Assembly (NCBI GenBank): GCA_002368545.1
Contig: MTSC01000037.1
Span: 1-64,000, forward strand
Source: Ramichloridium luteum
Taxonomy: Eukaryota; Ascomycota; Dothideomycetes; Mycosphaerellales; Dissoconiaceae
Direction: 5' to 3'
Length of the DNA: 64,000 nucleotides
The notes under the pieces: generated by a model
What the model saw: only the letters and a program-made list of their open reading frames with translations
What the model was told of the DNA's origin: nothing
The model's database searches: none
Made by a program: the position numbers and the translations under genes
Part shown: in pieces, positions 23,208 to 34,041 of the stretch
Layout: every line of letters begins with the position of its first letter
How positions within the stretch are numbered: the first letter of the stretch is position 1

Positions 23208-24752
23208 ATGAGTATGAGCAGTGAGAAGAGTGTACAAGATACTGGCGAGGTGTCGAACTCGCCGCCATTAGTGCCAGAGAAGACTCCGGCTGCGCCTTCG
23301 AACGCGCCGCCTGATGGAGGTTTCGACGCATGGCTTCGTGTCTTCGCTGCGTGGCTCGTTTTCATCAATACATGGTTCGTTGTCGAATAATGAGCTTGAA
23401 TGATAGGGATCGTACTGACATCCGGTGAAAAGGGGCTTGACACAGACTTATGGTACTTTCCAGGAATACTATGACGGTGTTCATCTCTCTGGGCGTGATT
23501 CCAGCGACATCTCATGGATCGGCAGTATGCAATCTTTTCTGGTGATCATCGTTGGTGTCATTGCCGGCCCACTTTTCGACATGGGCTGGTTGAAGCCCTG
23601 CTTGTTCATCGGCTGCTTCTTAGTGGTATTCGGCACGGTATGACTGCAAGGTATATCGTTGAGCATACCGTCGCTGACTCGAGAATATTATAGATGATGC
23701 TCTCGCTATGTCAAGAATACTGGCAAGTGTTTCTTGCTCAGGGCCTTGTCGTAGGATTCGGCGGAGGCATGCTTTACATTCCTGCTCTCGCTCTGGTTAC
23801 CACACAGTTTACCACCAAACGACCCATTGCAGTGGGTCTGGCATCCTCAGGCTCCAGCATCGGTTAGTCGTTTTCATCATCACGGAGAAACAGCGACTCG
23901 CTGACTTGCACGCTAGGCGGCATCATCTATCCCCTCATGTTCCGGAACATCCAACCTAGCGCTGGTTTCGGATGGGCCGTCCGCGCAATCGGCTTCGTCA
24001 TACTTGGCACTCTCGGTATAGCACTTCTGATCCTCGGGCGACATAAACAGACGAAGCCTGCTACTCGACGTACGTTCAAGACGTTGTTCGCCTTGTCCGC
24101 TTTAAAAGAACCCTGCTTCCTTGCTTTCACGGTCTCCCTTCTGTTCATCTTTCTCGGCTTTTATATACCGATCTTCTATGTCCCGCTGTACGCTCAATAT
24201 TCCTTAAAAACATCGGAAGATTTGGCGTACAATCTTGTCGCTGTTGTTAACGCTGGATCCTTTTTTGGCAGAATTCTTCCTTTCCTAGTCAAAGGTCTCC
24301 CACCTGTGTACAACCTCACCTTCTGGACAGCCGTTTCTGCCCTATTACTTTTCTGCTGGATTGCTATCTACAGTGTTGCAGGCTTCATTGTGTGGACAGT
24401 TTTGTATGGATTCGCATCAGGGGTCATTATTTCGGCTTCTCCTTCGGTCGTGGCACACAAGACACTTTGTTCAGACCTTACTCAGATCGGCTCACGATTG
24501 GGCCTGAGTTGGGCTTTCGCAGCCATTGGTATTTTGATCGTAAGTTCCGCCTCCCGTGCATACACGCACCGACTTCTGGTGTCGCTAAATCACTCTTCAC
24601 AGGGTACTCCCATTGCAGGAGCAGGGGTAAACATTGCGCGCGCAGAGTTCATCGTGGGTCAGACTTTCTCCGGCGCGATGATGTCCGTGGGTGTTATCTT
24701 GCTCCTAGTGCCTACATGGGCAGTTCTCCGTTACAAGGAGCCGACAACTTAG
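23208..24752 (+). CDS. MFS transporter, monocarboxylate-porter type, 437 aa
   Basis: Five exons: 23208-23374, 23433-23637, 23694-23862, 23917-24539, 24603-24752. All GT..AG; frames add up to 438 codons. The first helix carries the monocarboxylate-transporter hallmark PPDGGFDAWLRVFAAW, followed by WGLTQTYGTFQEYY. About 12 hydrophobic helices follow, with a short central loop rich in Lys/Arg (RHKQTKPATRR). Fungal members (Mch family) include transporters for riboflavin and others with unknown substrates, so no substrate is assigned. The last intron (63 nt) is a multiple of three with no stop, so retention would insert 21 residues. An ATG 48 bases upstream (23160) is in frame, but the sequence between looks like leader. 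The first donor is the weak GTTCGT. Confidence 0.85.
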
Positions 24753-25163
24753 CGATTTCGCCGAAAATTGAGGCGAGCAATTCTACCATTACATCCCACA
24801 CTAGATTATCCAGAGCTTAGCTTCATCCTCCAGTCATGACTTTCTGGGATTGATATTGGCGGGGAAATTACAAGTAATCATCGCTAATAGTGAGTGGCGG
24901 GATGATTCGATCCGGCGGATCCATACGGCGATTTGCCGTGGTTGTGGTACTCGGTCGACTACTTGCACAAGAATAAAACTGTTCATCATTTCAACCCATC
25001 CGGAACGCCAGCGCTGTCGTCATAAAAGTAATGTACAGCTCTCCGTCATGAACCCGCCAAAATAACCAACAGGGCCACCTGTCCGCGCAGGGCAACGGCA
25101 ACATGACAACACAGCGGCCATCACCCCGGGTTTCTGGCACTTCTTCTTCATGTCCTTAATTTC
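24753..25163. other. Convergent intergenic region
   Basis: About 410 bases between the stops of the MFS gene (+) and the Cdc11/Nud1 gene (-). I see nothing beyond presumed 3' untranslated sequence. Confidence 0.6.
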
Positions 25164-28100
25164 TCAAGACGACGATCCTCCATTCTCCGACTTCCGCACA
25201 ATCTCCAGCTCCACCAATCGCCGCCAGATCTCATCCTTGACGGTCGCGGCGGCTGGATCAAACACCAGTCCATCCAGCTGCGCGATTCTCCGGCAGCTAT
25301 TGCCCACCAGAAGGTGATAGACCCTTCGGCGCAACTTCGCCTCATCATCGAGCCGCTCGCAGTGCTGTCGATCGACCTCGGGCTGCGCGGGCAGCAAACC
25401 GTACTTCGCACTCGTGAGGGCTTCCAATGCCTGATCCTCGTCGACGTCCTGCTCCGCCGACGCGGCAGCCGTAGCGGGTGTGCGGCGCACGATGCTGGTC
25501 AGCGCGGGATGCGCGGCGAGGCTGGAGGCCGCGTAGAGACCTTGCGTCACGGGGTTATCGCGCAGATCAAGGGAGCGGAGGGTGGGCAGCTTGGCGATGG
25601 TCGCGATGCTCTTACGCAAGCGCCCGAGCCGATTGCCGCACACGCTCAGGTCCTTGAGTTTCTGGATGTTGACGAGGGCACGGATGTCCCTGAGGGCGTT
25701 GAAGTTGAGGTTCAGCGTCTTGAGATTTGGCATGGCGATGCCGAAATCGCCCGGAAGGTCTTGCAGGCCCACCATGGCGAGCTCGAGATGCTGGAGGCTG
25801 AGGAGCGGCTTGGGGAGGTGCAAATTCGGGAGCGTGTTCTCCGAGAGGCGAATCGTACGCGCCTCGACGAATTGCTGGAGGATTGACACGCTTTCGCCCG
25901 CCGCTAGAGTTTGCTTTCGTAACGAGAGCAGATCCAATGATGCAGCGCTTTCAATGCCCTCAATCCTCGTGAGATGGTTCTCATCAGCAATCAGGGTGTG
26001 GAGCGCGCACGCCTTTGAAACGTCAAGCTTGTCAAGCCCGCAGTCTCGCAATGAGAGCATGTGCAGATGCGGCATCGAGCTGTCGAACTGGAACGATGCT
26101 CCGATGTGGTTGCCATCCAGCTTGAGACTCGAAAGTGCTCCCAATGCCGAGACACTCCGCACTTCCGTGATGGCATTCCCTGACACGTCGAGCTCCTCCA
26201 GGCGAGACAGCTGGTTATATTCAAAGTCCAACCTCGTCAACTTGTTCCTTCGAAGCCGCAGCTTCAGCAAGCCGTCCATATCCAGCACGCCATCAAGACT
26301 GCTAACCTGATTATCGTCGGCTCGCAGCTCGCGAAGATGGACCAGGCCAGCCAAGCCGCCGAGATCAGTCAGCTGGTTAGCCGAGATGTCGAGATACTGA
26401 AGGTTCCAGAACTGTCCCCATCCAGTCAAGTCACTAATGCGGTTGGACCGAGCACAAAGCTGTCGCACCGACGCAGGCGCGCCATCAATCTGCGTCAGGC
26501 TATTGCCAGAGACGTCAATTTCCTGCACGCCGCCGCAGAAGTCGCTCAAGCCGTGCAGCGATGTCAGTGACCGCTCGTGCAAGTCAAGCTGTTTCACATC
26601 CTCCCAGTACAATTCAGTTTCGTGAATATCTGTAAGTGTCTTGACCAGATCTTTAACGGCAAGGGCGTATCTGTCATTGACCTCGGCGGCAGCATGTTGT
26701 GCCAGGCGATTAGCCAAGGCGCGCTCCGACGGTCGCTCCTCATCCTCTCCATTGACTGTAAAGTCAGGGAGATCACTCAGCATGAAGCTCGGATCAAGCT
26801 TTGACGGCGACGAGGGCAGTGGACATAATTGGCCCATTGGCTGGCGATTCTGGGCCGGACGCGAGACGCTGAGCGAGACGCTCATGGTCCGCTCGCCAGG
26901 AAGAGCTGCCACGAGTGACACTTCACTGTGCTCCCTGAACTCATCCTGAATCTGGCTCAACAGCGTTTGCCGCCGTTGGGCAAGGTACTGAGCAGGCGCG
27001 TTGAAAGTCGGTGGCGGCAGCATCGTTGGCCGGAATGGACCTTGGCGAAGCTTCGGCGAATTGAGTGTTGTGTCTTGCGGTAGATCGTCTCTGGAAAGCT
27101 CAGAGTCTGCAAACGAATCCATGGAGCTCTCATCGGCAAGACTGTCGTCCGTACCAGTCATGGATTGTTGTTCACTCAGGAGGTGTGTTTCCCGTATGGG
27201 CTCACCGAGGGCGAGATTTTGTGCTAAACGCGATACAGACTTGGTCCCTGCTGACAAGTGTTGCAACTCTTCATTGGACCATGAAGTGGCACGAGTCTCC
27301 ACTTGGTTCGTTTGGCTGGATCCAAGGGCAGTGTTTTGGGTACGATCTGCCGTGGTGTATGTCTGCATGGACTTGTGGCTGTCACTCGTAGTTGGTCGTT
27401 TGATACCCGTCTTCTGACTTGTCGATCGACTCTCACTACCAAAGTCTTGCTCATGCACCATGCTTAGTGGCTGAGAGGCCGTGCGATGTGCTTCGAGATG
27501 GCGCTTGAAGTCGTAGCTGGCTGATCTTATCTGCTCCTCCTTTTGTTCGTCGATGGGGAGATCAGAGATCTCGCGGAAAGGGTCCTCATCACTAGCCGAC
27601 AGACTGCTAGGTATATCCAGAAAGCTATTCTGGTCACACTTCGGTTTCTGCGGACTCGTTCTCGCCTTCACCCACTGGTTTTTTTCTTTGTCAAAAGTCA
27701 TGCCACCAACTTGCTGGCCAATGAGGTGCGCCACCGCGTCCGGTGCCAAAGTCTTCACGTTTTCGGATTTACGACTTGAGCTGTTGTGGAGTGTTCTACC
27801 CATCGAGGTCGTGCCAGAGCCCTGGGTGGATCGCGACGCGAACGCACTGGCGTGAGATCCCTGGGAGTCTATATTTGTGTCGTGCTCAGGTTTGCCATAT
27901 TGCGCGGACGGCAACTGACCCTTAATCCGGATGTTCGAGACCTCGTCTTCCGCCATCACCTCAGGCTCGTCGTTGTCGATTCCAACGGAAGCAAGTGACC
28001 GAGATATGTACTCGGTCTCATCCCTCTCCTGGAATCTTCGCAGATGGCTAACTACCCTGGCGTCGGTTTGTTGGGAGGTTCGAGGTCTCCAGGCAACTCC

Positions 28101-30581
28101 GCCTTCGCGGGATGGTGGCCGCGAGACAGAGAGGGCAGAGTTAGACAACTCGGAAAGATCCTCCTGGAAACTTCCGCTGAGTCTTTCCTGCTCCGATTCG
28201 ATCACACTTCCGAGAGCGCTCTGGCGACCAGCCTTCTCACGAATGAGCTTCATGACCATGACAGCCTCGTTGAAAAAGTCTTGTGTCGTGACGGATCTTT
28301 TACGTTCGCTGTAGTCGCCAGACGCCTTTTGGACACGCAGTGTGAATTTCGCAACCTCGGTCGCAACCACTTGAGCCTGCTCCTGGACCGAAAGAGGATC
28401 TTCAGTGGCCATGGAAGATTCGATCTGCTCCATGACAGCCTCCAGCCTCTCTGGCTCTTGCGCTGCGAAGTGCTCTGTCGCTTTCCGAATCTCGGTCCTG
28501 ATTTCTTGATCTTTTGATTGGCTCGATGATGGAACCCTAGGATGGAGCAGCTTGCGATCGGCAAGAACGTCGGGCTCCGCGGGCTCATTTGGCGGACCGT
28601 GTCGTGATTCCTTCCGCTTCAGACCGCTCGGTGCTGCATAAGACATATCGTTGAGAGACTCATTGGTAGTTTCAGCCTCATCATGGATCTCTGATGCATG
28701 CAAGGTCCGTCGCCGCTTTGGTGTTGAGTCTTTGCACGGCGAGTGTTGGGGCCGCTTCCCAAGGCCTGCCGTGGGTGCACCTACGCCCTTCTTGATGGCG
28801 ATTCTTGATATCGACACATTGCTCACATCCGCTTCCACGATCTTGGGAAAGATTGGTTGCGTGGGTGTATTACCGACGCTGCTAAGCGGAGCTCCATTTC
28901 GTCGAGGAATCTTGCTTTTGAGCTTGAAAGGCTTGATTTCAGGTTCCGTTTCTTCCATCCTGAACTTTACGGGCGCTGTACTGCCAGGTGGTAAAATTTC
29001 TGAGCCAGGTGATCCTGCACTATCATTCTCGTCCGAGTGCGAGGGTGTGGATCTCGTGACCTCGGCATCAAAACCATGATCGTCAAGTGCGCCACTGCCA
29101 AATGACGCGCCGGAGATGTTGCGTGACCTCGCTCGGGTGTCTTTGAATGTGTCGGCTCCGCCGACATCAAGTTGGCTTATCCTTCGTAAAAGCCGCTGGT
29201 TTGTGAAAGTGTCGTACGCTGCAAAAAGCTTCAGCGGGCTTCCAGAGGATTTGGCGTGTTCGGGGGATCGTTCTGGGCGTGCAGGAGTGGTCAGCTGAGG
29301 CGGTGTTGGTGCTGCTGGTAGGAATGCGTCAGATGTTATTGGTGCAGGTCTGATTGTTGTGCGGTCTTCTGCCACAGAAACCCCTGTCGTCGATGCTGAC
29401 GGGCTGAGCGGTCGACGATTGAAAGAGCCCTGCGCAGAGTAGCCTCCACGCTTGATCTCCACATTACTGTCCAATGTACTTCCAGGAGGTGTTCCAGTGG
29501 GCAGATTTTCAGATAGTGACAGATCCGCCTGATCCTGTAAGATATCACCCGGCAAGCAGCTATCTTCTTGCTGTAAATCATCTCTCGCGATTACTTCAAC
29601 GGAAGATCGCGTATTCGTTTCATCTCTGTCCTGCATGCGTGCGGCGATTCGAGAATCCAGCGCCCGATAGTCAACATGTCCAGTCACTGTCGTGTGCTTT
29701 GATATGAAGACTGGACTGAAATCCTCCTGCTCAAGCTCCGTAGGACCACCAATGGTACGATTGCCGATGTCGTAATCTCCTGGCGGCTGTAGCAGATCAT
29801 TCCGCGGAACCGAGCCCCCTCCCATGTTATGCGCCGGTGCTTTGCTTGGTTCTCCCGAATTCTGGTCCGACGAAGGAACTCTCGGAAGCTCGGAGTCCTC
29901 CTCGTCATTGGCGCCATCTACAGTATTCAAGGTCGCATGATTGATGAAAGGCGAGCTCTCTGCCAGATCCTCGTTGCTAGACGCTTTACATAAGGCAGGC
30001 CAAGCCGGAGGGCTTGAAGGCCAGCCATCGACCGCGGAAGCTTCCATTCGCCCTAGCATGTTGCGCGCTTTTCTCCCTCGGCGATCTGTCGATTGTGGCT
30101 GCGCAAAGATGTTCTCGAGACCGGAAGGACCAAAGAGATCTGTCTGGTCACCATATCCGACCTGGCCATGCATAAGCCGTCTCTTCCACTCTAATGTATC
30201 CTGTTTCTTGCCGGGCGAGGAACTTTTGGGTCGCTGCTGCACGGTTCCGCATTGAAGAACTGACCCAGTAGATGCTGCCGAGATAGAACGAGATGCGCCT
30301 TGTTTGTAGGAACCTGGCCGTTCGGATATGGTGGAGTGATCGTTGTTGCTGATGGTCGCGAGGGGGTTGCGTTTTCTCTGAACGGAACCGGAGGCGAAGG
30401 AACTGTTTCTTTGCGCGCTGCTCAAGCTTCGCCGCTGCATGCGACTCTGATTCAATGTTGACTTTCGCGCGTTCTCTGTCGAAGTCGACGCGTCGTGGCT
30501 CGCAGACGAGACAGTTACTGGTGCCTCCCAAACAACATCCTCATCCAGGCCTTGCAGCCAAGGAGCCACATTGCGCGACAT
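25164..30581 (-). CDS. cdc11: Cdc11/Nud1-type septation and mitotic-exit scaffold, 1805 aa
   Basis: Single uninterrupted ORF. The ATG at 30581 gives MSRNVAPWLQGLDEDVVWEAP; the frame is open 18 codons further upstream but has no other ATG. Residues 1 to about 1290 are disordered, rich in Ser, Asp, Glu and Pro with many phosphorylation-like Ser-Pro/Thr-Pro sites. Residues about 1320-1660 form a leucine-rich-repeat array (repeats such as LQYLDISANQLTDLGGLAGL and LEELDVSGNAITEV). The last 90 residues form a charged cap ending VELEIVRKSENG. Disordered N-terminus plus C-terminal repeats is the plan of fission-yeast Cdc11 and budding-yeast Nud1, which recruit Spg1/Cdc7-type kinases to the spindle pole body. 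Here it probably controls septation. It shares a 350-base divergent promoter with the gene at 30932. Confidence 0.82.
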   Translation of the reverse strand: MSRNVAPWLQGLDEDVVWEAPVTVSSASHDASTSTENARKSTLNQSRMQRRSLSSAQRNSSFASGSVQRKRNPLATISNNDHSTISERPGSYKQGASRSISAASTGSVLQCGTVQQRPKSSSPGKKQDTLEWKRRLMHGQVGYGDQTDLFGPSGLENIFAQPQSTDRRGRKARNMLGRMEASAVDGWPSSPPAWPALCKASSNEDLAESSPFINHATLNTVDGANDEEDSELPRVPSSDQNSGEPSKAPAHNMGGGSVPRNDLLQPPGDYDIGNRTIGGPTELEQEDFSPVFISKHTTVTGHVDYRALDSRIAARMQDRDETNTRSSVEVIARDDLQQEDSCLPGDILQDQADLSLSENLPTGTPPGSTLDSNVEIKRGGYSAQGSFNRRPLSPSASTTGVSVAEDRTTIRPAPITSDAFLPAAPTPPQLTTPARPERSPEHAKSSGSPLKLFAAYDTFTNQRLLRRISQLDVGGADTFKDTRARSRNISGASFGSGALDDHGFDAEVTRSTPSHSDENDSAGSPGSEILPPGSTAPVKFRMEETEPEIKPFKLKSKIPRRNGAPLSSVGNTPTQPIFPKIVEADVSNVSISRIAIKKGVGAPTAGLGKRPQHSPCKDSTPKRRRTLHASEIHDEAETTNESLNDMSYAAPSGLKRKESRHGPPNEPAEPDVLADRKLLHPRVPSSSQSKDQEIRTEIRKATEHFAAQEPERLEAVMEQIESSMATEDPLSVQEQAQVVATEVAKFTLRVQKASGDYSERKRSVTTQDFFNEAVMVMKLIREKAGRQSALGSVIESEQERLSGSFQEDLSELSNSALSVSRPPSREGGVAWRPRTSQQTDARVVSHLRRFQERDETEYISRSLASVGIDNDEPEVMAEDEVSNIRIKGQLPSAQYGKPEHDTNIDSQGSHASAFASRSTQGSGTTSMGRTLHNSSSRKSENVKTLAPDAVAHLIGQQVGGMTFDKEKNQWVKARTSPQKPKCDQNSFLDIPSSLSASDEDPFREISDLPIDEQKEEQIRSASYDFKRHLEAHRTASQPLSMVHEQDFGSESRSTSQKTGIKRPTTSDSHKSMQTYTTADRTQNTALGSSQTNQVETRATSWSNEELQHLSAGTKSVSRLAQNLALGEPIRETHLLSEQQSMTGTDDSLADESSMDSFADSELSRDDLPQDTTLNSPKLRQGPFRPTMLPPPTFNAPAQYLAQRRQTLLSQIQDEFREHSEVSLVAALPGERTMSVSLSVSRPAQNRQPMGQLCPLPSSPSKLDPSFMLSDLPDFTVNGEDEERPSERALANRLAQHAAAEVNDRYALAVKDLVKTLTDIHETELYWEDVKQLDLHERSLTSLHGLSDFCGGVQEIDVSGNSLTQIDGAPASVRQLCARSNRISDLTGWGQFWNLQYLDISANQLTDLGGLAGLVHLRELRADDNQVSSLDGVLDMDGLLKLRLRRNKLTRLDFEYNQLSRLEELDVSGNAITEVRSVSALGALSSLKLDGNHIGASFQFDSSMPHLHMLSLRDCGLDKLDVSKACALHTLIADENHLTRIEGIESAASLDLLSLRKQTLAAGESVSILQQFVEARTIRLSENTLPNLHLPKPLLSLQHLELAMVGLQDLPGDFGIAMPNLKTLNLNFNALRDIRALVNIQKLKDLSVCGNRLGRLRKSIATIAKLPTLRSLDLRDNPVTQGLYAASSLAAHPALTSIVRRTPATAAASAEQDVDEDQALEALTSAKYGLLPAQPEVDRQHCERLDDEAKLRRRVYHLLVGNSCRRIAQLDGLVFDPAAATVKDEIWRRLVELEIVRKSENGGSSS

Positions 30582-30931
30582 GGTCGAGATGGACGCGTCG
30601 TGATTCCTGTCGGCGCAAGGGATTCGTAATCTCAAATTCCTGAGATGTTCTTGTGAGTATGAAAAGGTACGTCACACCAAAATAGGTATACAACCACGCC
30701 AAAGGGTCAGGCTAAGCAAATGTTCGGATCCGTCGCAGTCGCGTACCAGATGTGGTGGGGTTGGTTGCTGTGGTAACTTGCCGCTTTGGGATATATGGCT
30801 GTGCACTCACGAGGCTGTTCTGCAGATCACGACGCTGCCTGGACGCATGAGCTTGTTAGCATCGCGAAGTGGAGGCTGTCATTGTATATTGAGTGAGCAC
30901 CGGAGTGCCGCGATGACGCTTCTTGATCACT
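30582..30931. promoter_or_regulatory. Short divergent promoter, cdc11 / disordered basic protein
   Basis: 350 bases separate the two start codons, so regulatory elements are probably shared. I recognise no specific factor site. Confidence 0.4.
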
Positions 30932-33364
30932 ATGATCAGGACTCATCGGCCGCGAGGCTCGTACTGGACCTGCGCTTCAACTTTCCAGCAAAGCCAGGAT
31001 TATCGCCAGATCGACTTCAGCGATGAGGTCCCGGCCTCCACAGAAGTCCTCCACGAGGATGGCGATCGTTGTTCAGATCCATCGAAACAGTCTTCGAAAC
31101 GCCGACGGCTCGAAAAGCTCGCTACCAAGTTCATGAATGGGTCGCCACTCGAGATCTTCTCCGCTAGGAAAACTGAGGCGATCTGGAGCCATGTTACACC
31201 AGGTGTCGGAGACTCGGTCTGGGCAGATATCCTTGACGATCGCGAATATCTCGAAGATTATCTCGCGAACGGAGCATCGAACTCGGACAGTTCTGGAAAG
31301 GTCATGCGGCAAAACTCCGAGGGCAGAGGAGATTCATCAGATCGAGAGATCGTCGTTGCTAGGAGCAGTAATCTACGGAGCTCCAGGGTCAACAGGAGCC
31401 CACTCATGCGGGCTCCAAGTGCACAGGCTCTCGAAGTTGCGGCTCAGCTGCGCGACCGTGCTATACAGAAGCGTGTCGTTCACGAGACACAACCATCGAT
31501 GCCGATCGTTCACGAGTACGACCCGGATCACGAGAATGGATCGTCCACAACTACTCAAGAGAGTACTACACACGCCCCATCGTCGCCGACTGCAGCATGG
31601 ACTAGTGCAAGGTGGTTACGATCACGTCCTCCGCTGCCTAGGAGGAAGAGAGTCGACGAGGATTGTAGTCGAGATGAGCTGGGCATGTCTTCTGCCGCAA
31701 CTCAGTCACATACACATCGAAGTTCGCCCTTGCCACCGCGACTCACTCCAAACGAACCGTCCGTCTTTAGCTCCGCCAAGACTCACATATCGTCTGTCGA
31801 GGAAAAACGAATACCTGCGGCTGAGTCGGACTCACAAACCCATCTGAGGCCCTGTGCGATGACATCTGACGCGTCAGCGCTCCCGAGCTTGGGTCATCAA
31901 ATGATTAAAGAGCATCATAGTATAGATCGAGATGTGGATGTTGACGGAGATAGAAATCAATATTCATCTGAAACAAGATCTGGACCTGGATCAACCTCGC
32001 ACATCCGCCGCAACTTCGAGTCAATGGCCACTGGCTCAGAAGCACAACAACCTGGTACTGTGGGTGCCAGGAACGTGAAAGACCTTGGTCGACCAAAGTC
32101 TCTTGGCATTGTTAGAGATCCAAAGTTGGACGAAACTGTGCCTAGGCGTCGATCTGCTCCATCTGGATCACAACAAGCCGCTCGACAGAAAGGTCGAGTA
32201 TCCGCAACGGAAGAAGCCTCACCATTTCTGTTTCGCAAAACGGTCAAGAGAATTGCCGACAGCGACGGAGACCATGAAGGAAACGAACGCGAGCCTGGAT
32301 CTATGCAGAGGCCACAAGGCGCCCAAGGATTCGCTGATGGCTATGGATCTCCTCCCAACATACACTCCATCCGCGGGGTGTCGGCCGATAATTTTGGAGA
32401 GTCAAGCTTGACACCCCTCACGGATAAACACCTCAACCGTCTGCTTCGTAGCAACAGCGAGTCCGGAGATTCTGCTTCTACACTGAGAAATCAACTAAGG
32501 GAGGAATTGGTCAGGTCTGGAGCAGTACTTACGACGACAGCAGACGCGTCCGATGGGGCATTGAGCCAAAAGCCTAATGATCAACTCGATCCTGTACCAA
32601 GCAGAGATCCAGGACAGTTGGGTGGCGGCGAACAGGAGTCGATCTCCCACCACGTCGTAACAGAGTCTCAACGGTGGCCAGGAACACAATTCCTGCTCGC
32701 GCGCGCACAGCAGGACCTCTTCGCATCCCCCCACAAGTCCGATTCAGATGCGACACTCGCTGGTTCGAGCACATCAAAATCATTCACTCACGGAGAAAAT
32801 GGTGTGGTTTCCTCCAAGAAACATAAGGGGTTGGCCAGATTGTCACAAGGCCATCTGCCCAGCACGCAAGCGCTTTTGGATGGTTGGCAAGGCTGGTCGA
32901 CGGTCAAGAAGCCTCGAGGTGACAGAGAATCGATGAAATCACTGCAGTCTCCAACCATCGGGAAAGGGAAACCTGGCACCGAAGTCGAAACATCCCGACG
33001 TGGGAGTGGCTTACGCTTCTCCCTACCGGGTCCGGATTCGCCCTTGTTGCCACGCTCGGATCCAATTCGTGGAAAAGAGGGCTCATCATTGCCGCGAAAA
33101 GGTGCTTCCAGCGGCACACCGTCGGAATCCACGGCACATGACCACTCAGCCAGGCAATCTTTGGACCGCTGTTATGATTCGGCTGGATCCGGATCTCAGT
33201 TCCAGTCCACATCTTCTGAGGGTCGTGATCCGCAAGGCGACAGTCAGGGGTGTGCCCAAGTACATCCGCAGCCACGTCTAAGTCTGGAGACTATGGAACT
33301 GGAATCAACGATCGTTCAATTGACGAACGATGTCCTCGGCGACGCGTGTACAGGTTCGTTCTAG
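30932..33364 (+). CDS. Disordered Ser/Arg-rich protein (fungal 'protamine P1'-like), 810 aa
   Basis: Single long ORF from ATG at 30932. Almost all of it is low-complexity, rich in Ser, Arg, Gln, Pro and Asp. The part that looks conserved is near the N-terminus: a basic run (SSKRRRLEKLATKFMNG), then SPLEIFSARK, which resembles proteins automatically named protamine P1 in other filamentous fungi. That name does not imply a sperm-protamine role. The basic patches suggest a nuclear protein. The start is uncertain: a splice acceptor could lie just before QQSQDYRQIDF. The end may also be incomplete, because an ACAG/GTTCGT donor-like sequence sits just before the stop. The gene is head-to-head with cdc11. 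Confidence 0.65.
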   Translation: MIRTHRPRGSYWTCASTFQQSQDYRQIDFSDEVPASTEVLHEDGDRCSDPSKQSSKRRRLEKLATKFMNGSPLEIFSARKTEAIWSHVTPGVGDSVWADILDDREYLEDYLANGASNSDSSGKVMRQNSEGRGDSSDREIVVARSSNLRSSRVNRSPLMRAPSAQALEVAAQLRDRAIQKRVVHETQPSMPIVHEYDPDHENGSSTTTQESTTHAPSSPTAAWTSARWLRSRPPLPRRKRVDEDCSRDELGMSSAATQSHTHRSSPLPPRLTPNEPSVFSSAKTHISSVEEKRIPAAESDSQTHLRPCAMTSDASALPSLGHQMIKEHHSIDRDVDVDGDRNQYSSETRSGPGSTSHIRRNFESMATGSEAQQPGTVGARNVKDLGRPKSLGIVRDPKLDETVPRRRSAPSGSQQAARQKGRVSATEEASPFLFRKTVKRIADSDGDHEGNEREPGSMQRPQGAQGFADGYGSPPNIHSIRGVSADNFGESSLTPLTDKHLNRLLRSNSESGDSASTLRNQLREELVRSGAVLTTTADASDGALSQKPNDQLDPVPSRDPGQLGGGEQESISHHVVTESQRWPGTQFLLARAQQDLFASPHKSDSDATLAGSSTSKSFTHGENGVVSSKKHKGLARLSQGHLPSTQALLDGWQGWSTVKKPRGDRESMKSLQSPTIGKGKPGTEVETSRRGSGLRFSLPGPDSPLLPRSDPIRGKEGSSLPRKGASSGTPSESTAHDHSARQSLDRCYDSAGSGSQFQSTSSEGRDPQGDSQGCAQVHPQPRLSLETMELESTIVQLTNDVLGDACTGSF

Positions 33365-33390
33365 TGTAGCCTAGTGTAGCGTAGCGTAGC
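33361..33390 (+). repeat. Tandem CTAGTGTAGC x2 plus GTAGC x2
   Basis: Two exact copies of a decamer followed by two copies of its pentamer end. The array begins at the stop codon (33362-33364) of the disordered basic protein gene. Confidence 0.85.
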
Positions 33391-34041
33391 ATGGTATCGC
33401 ACTTAGCGTATGGGTGTCAAAGGCAAGATAGTCAAGAGGGTGGATGGTAAATCATTCAAATGTTTAGCAACCACGAAATCAAGCGAACACTTAAGCTATT
33501 GCTTTCTCAGGTCACAAATAATTGAAGCCAATACCCATGATCCACCTTTGAAATATCATGACAGGAAATGGCACTTGGAAAGGTATTCTAATCACAGCAT
33601 GGACGGACTCCCCGAATGATGAAACACCCAGCATTTTATGAAGTTTGGAGTTGGGGTTAACCAACCCTAAGGACTTTTGCCGTATTCGATAGGGTTGATC
33701 AGACCCCTGGCAATATGTGAACTCTCTTCGTCACTGTCAACCCGGTTGAATTGTTGAACAACATCGAGCTCAGAGAGCGATGTGCGGTCGTTGGTCTATC
33801 ATATTGTTCGGCCGCGAGGCGTACATACAGTATTCCCGTCGGCATCACAGGATATAGCCAGGACGCACGGACTCCAATGCTCACTTCCGAAAGAAGCTCC
33901 CGAACCAAAAAGTTCGGCCCTACCTAGGTAGTCGATTATTAGATCACCGATTTCCACTCGAATTGAATTGCAACGTCGCAACTCATCTGTCGAGTGCTGC
34001 TCTTCACCTTCCTCGAGTGCCCAATCGCGTGTTCTTGCACG
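33365..34041. other. Intergenic region
   Basis: Downstream of the disordered-protein gene and upstream of the FAD enzyme. It includes the tandem GTAGC array, then relatively AT-rich sequence to about 33700. The FAD enzyme's frame is open for at least 16 codons before its ATG without another ATG. No gene seen. Confidence 0.5.
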
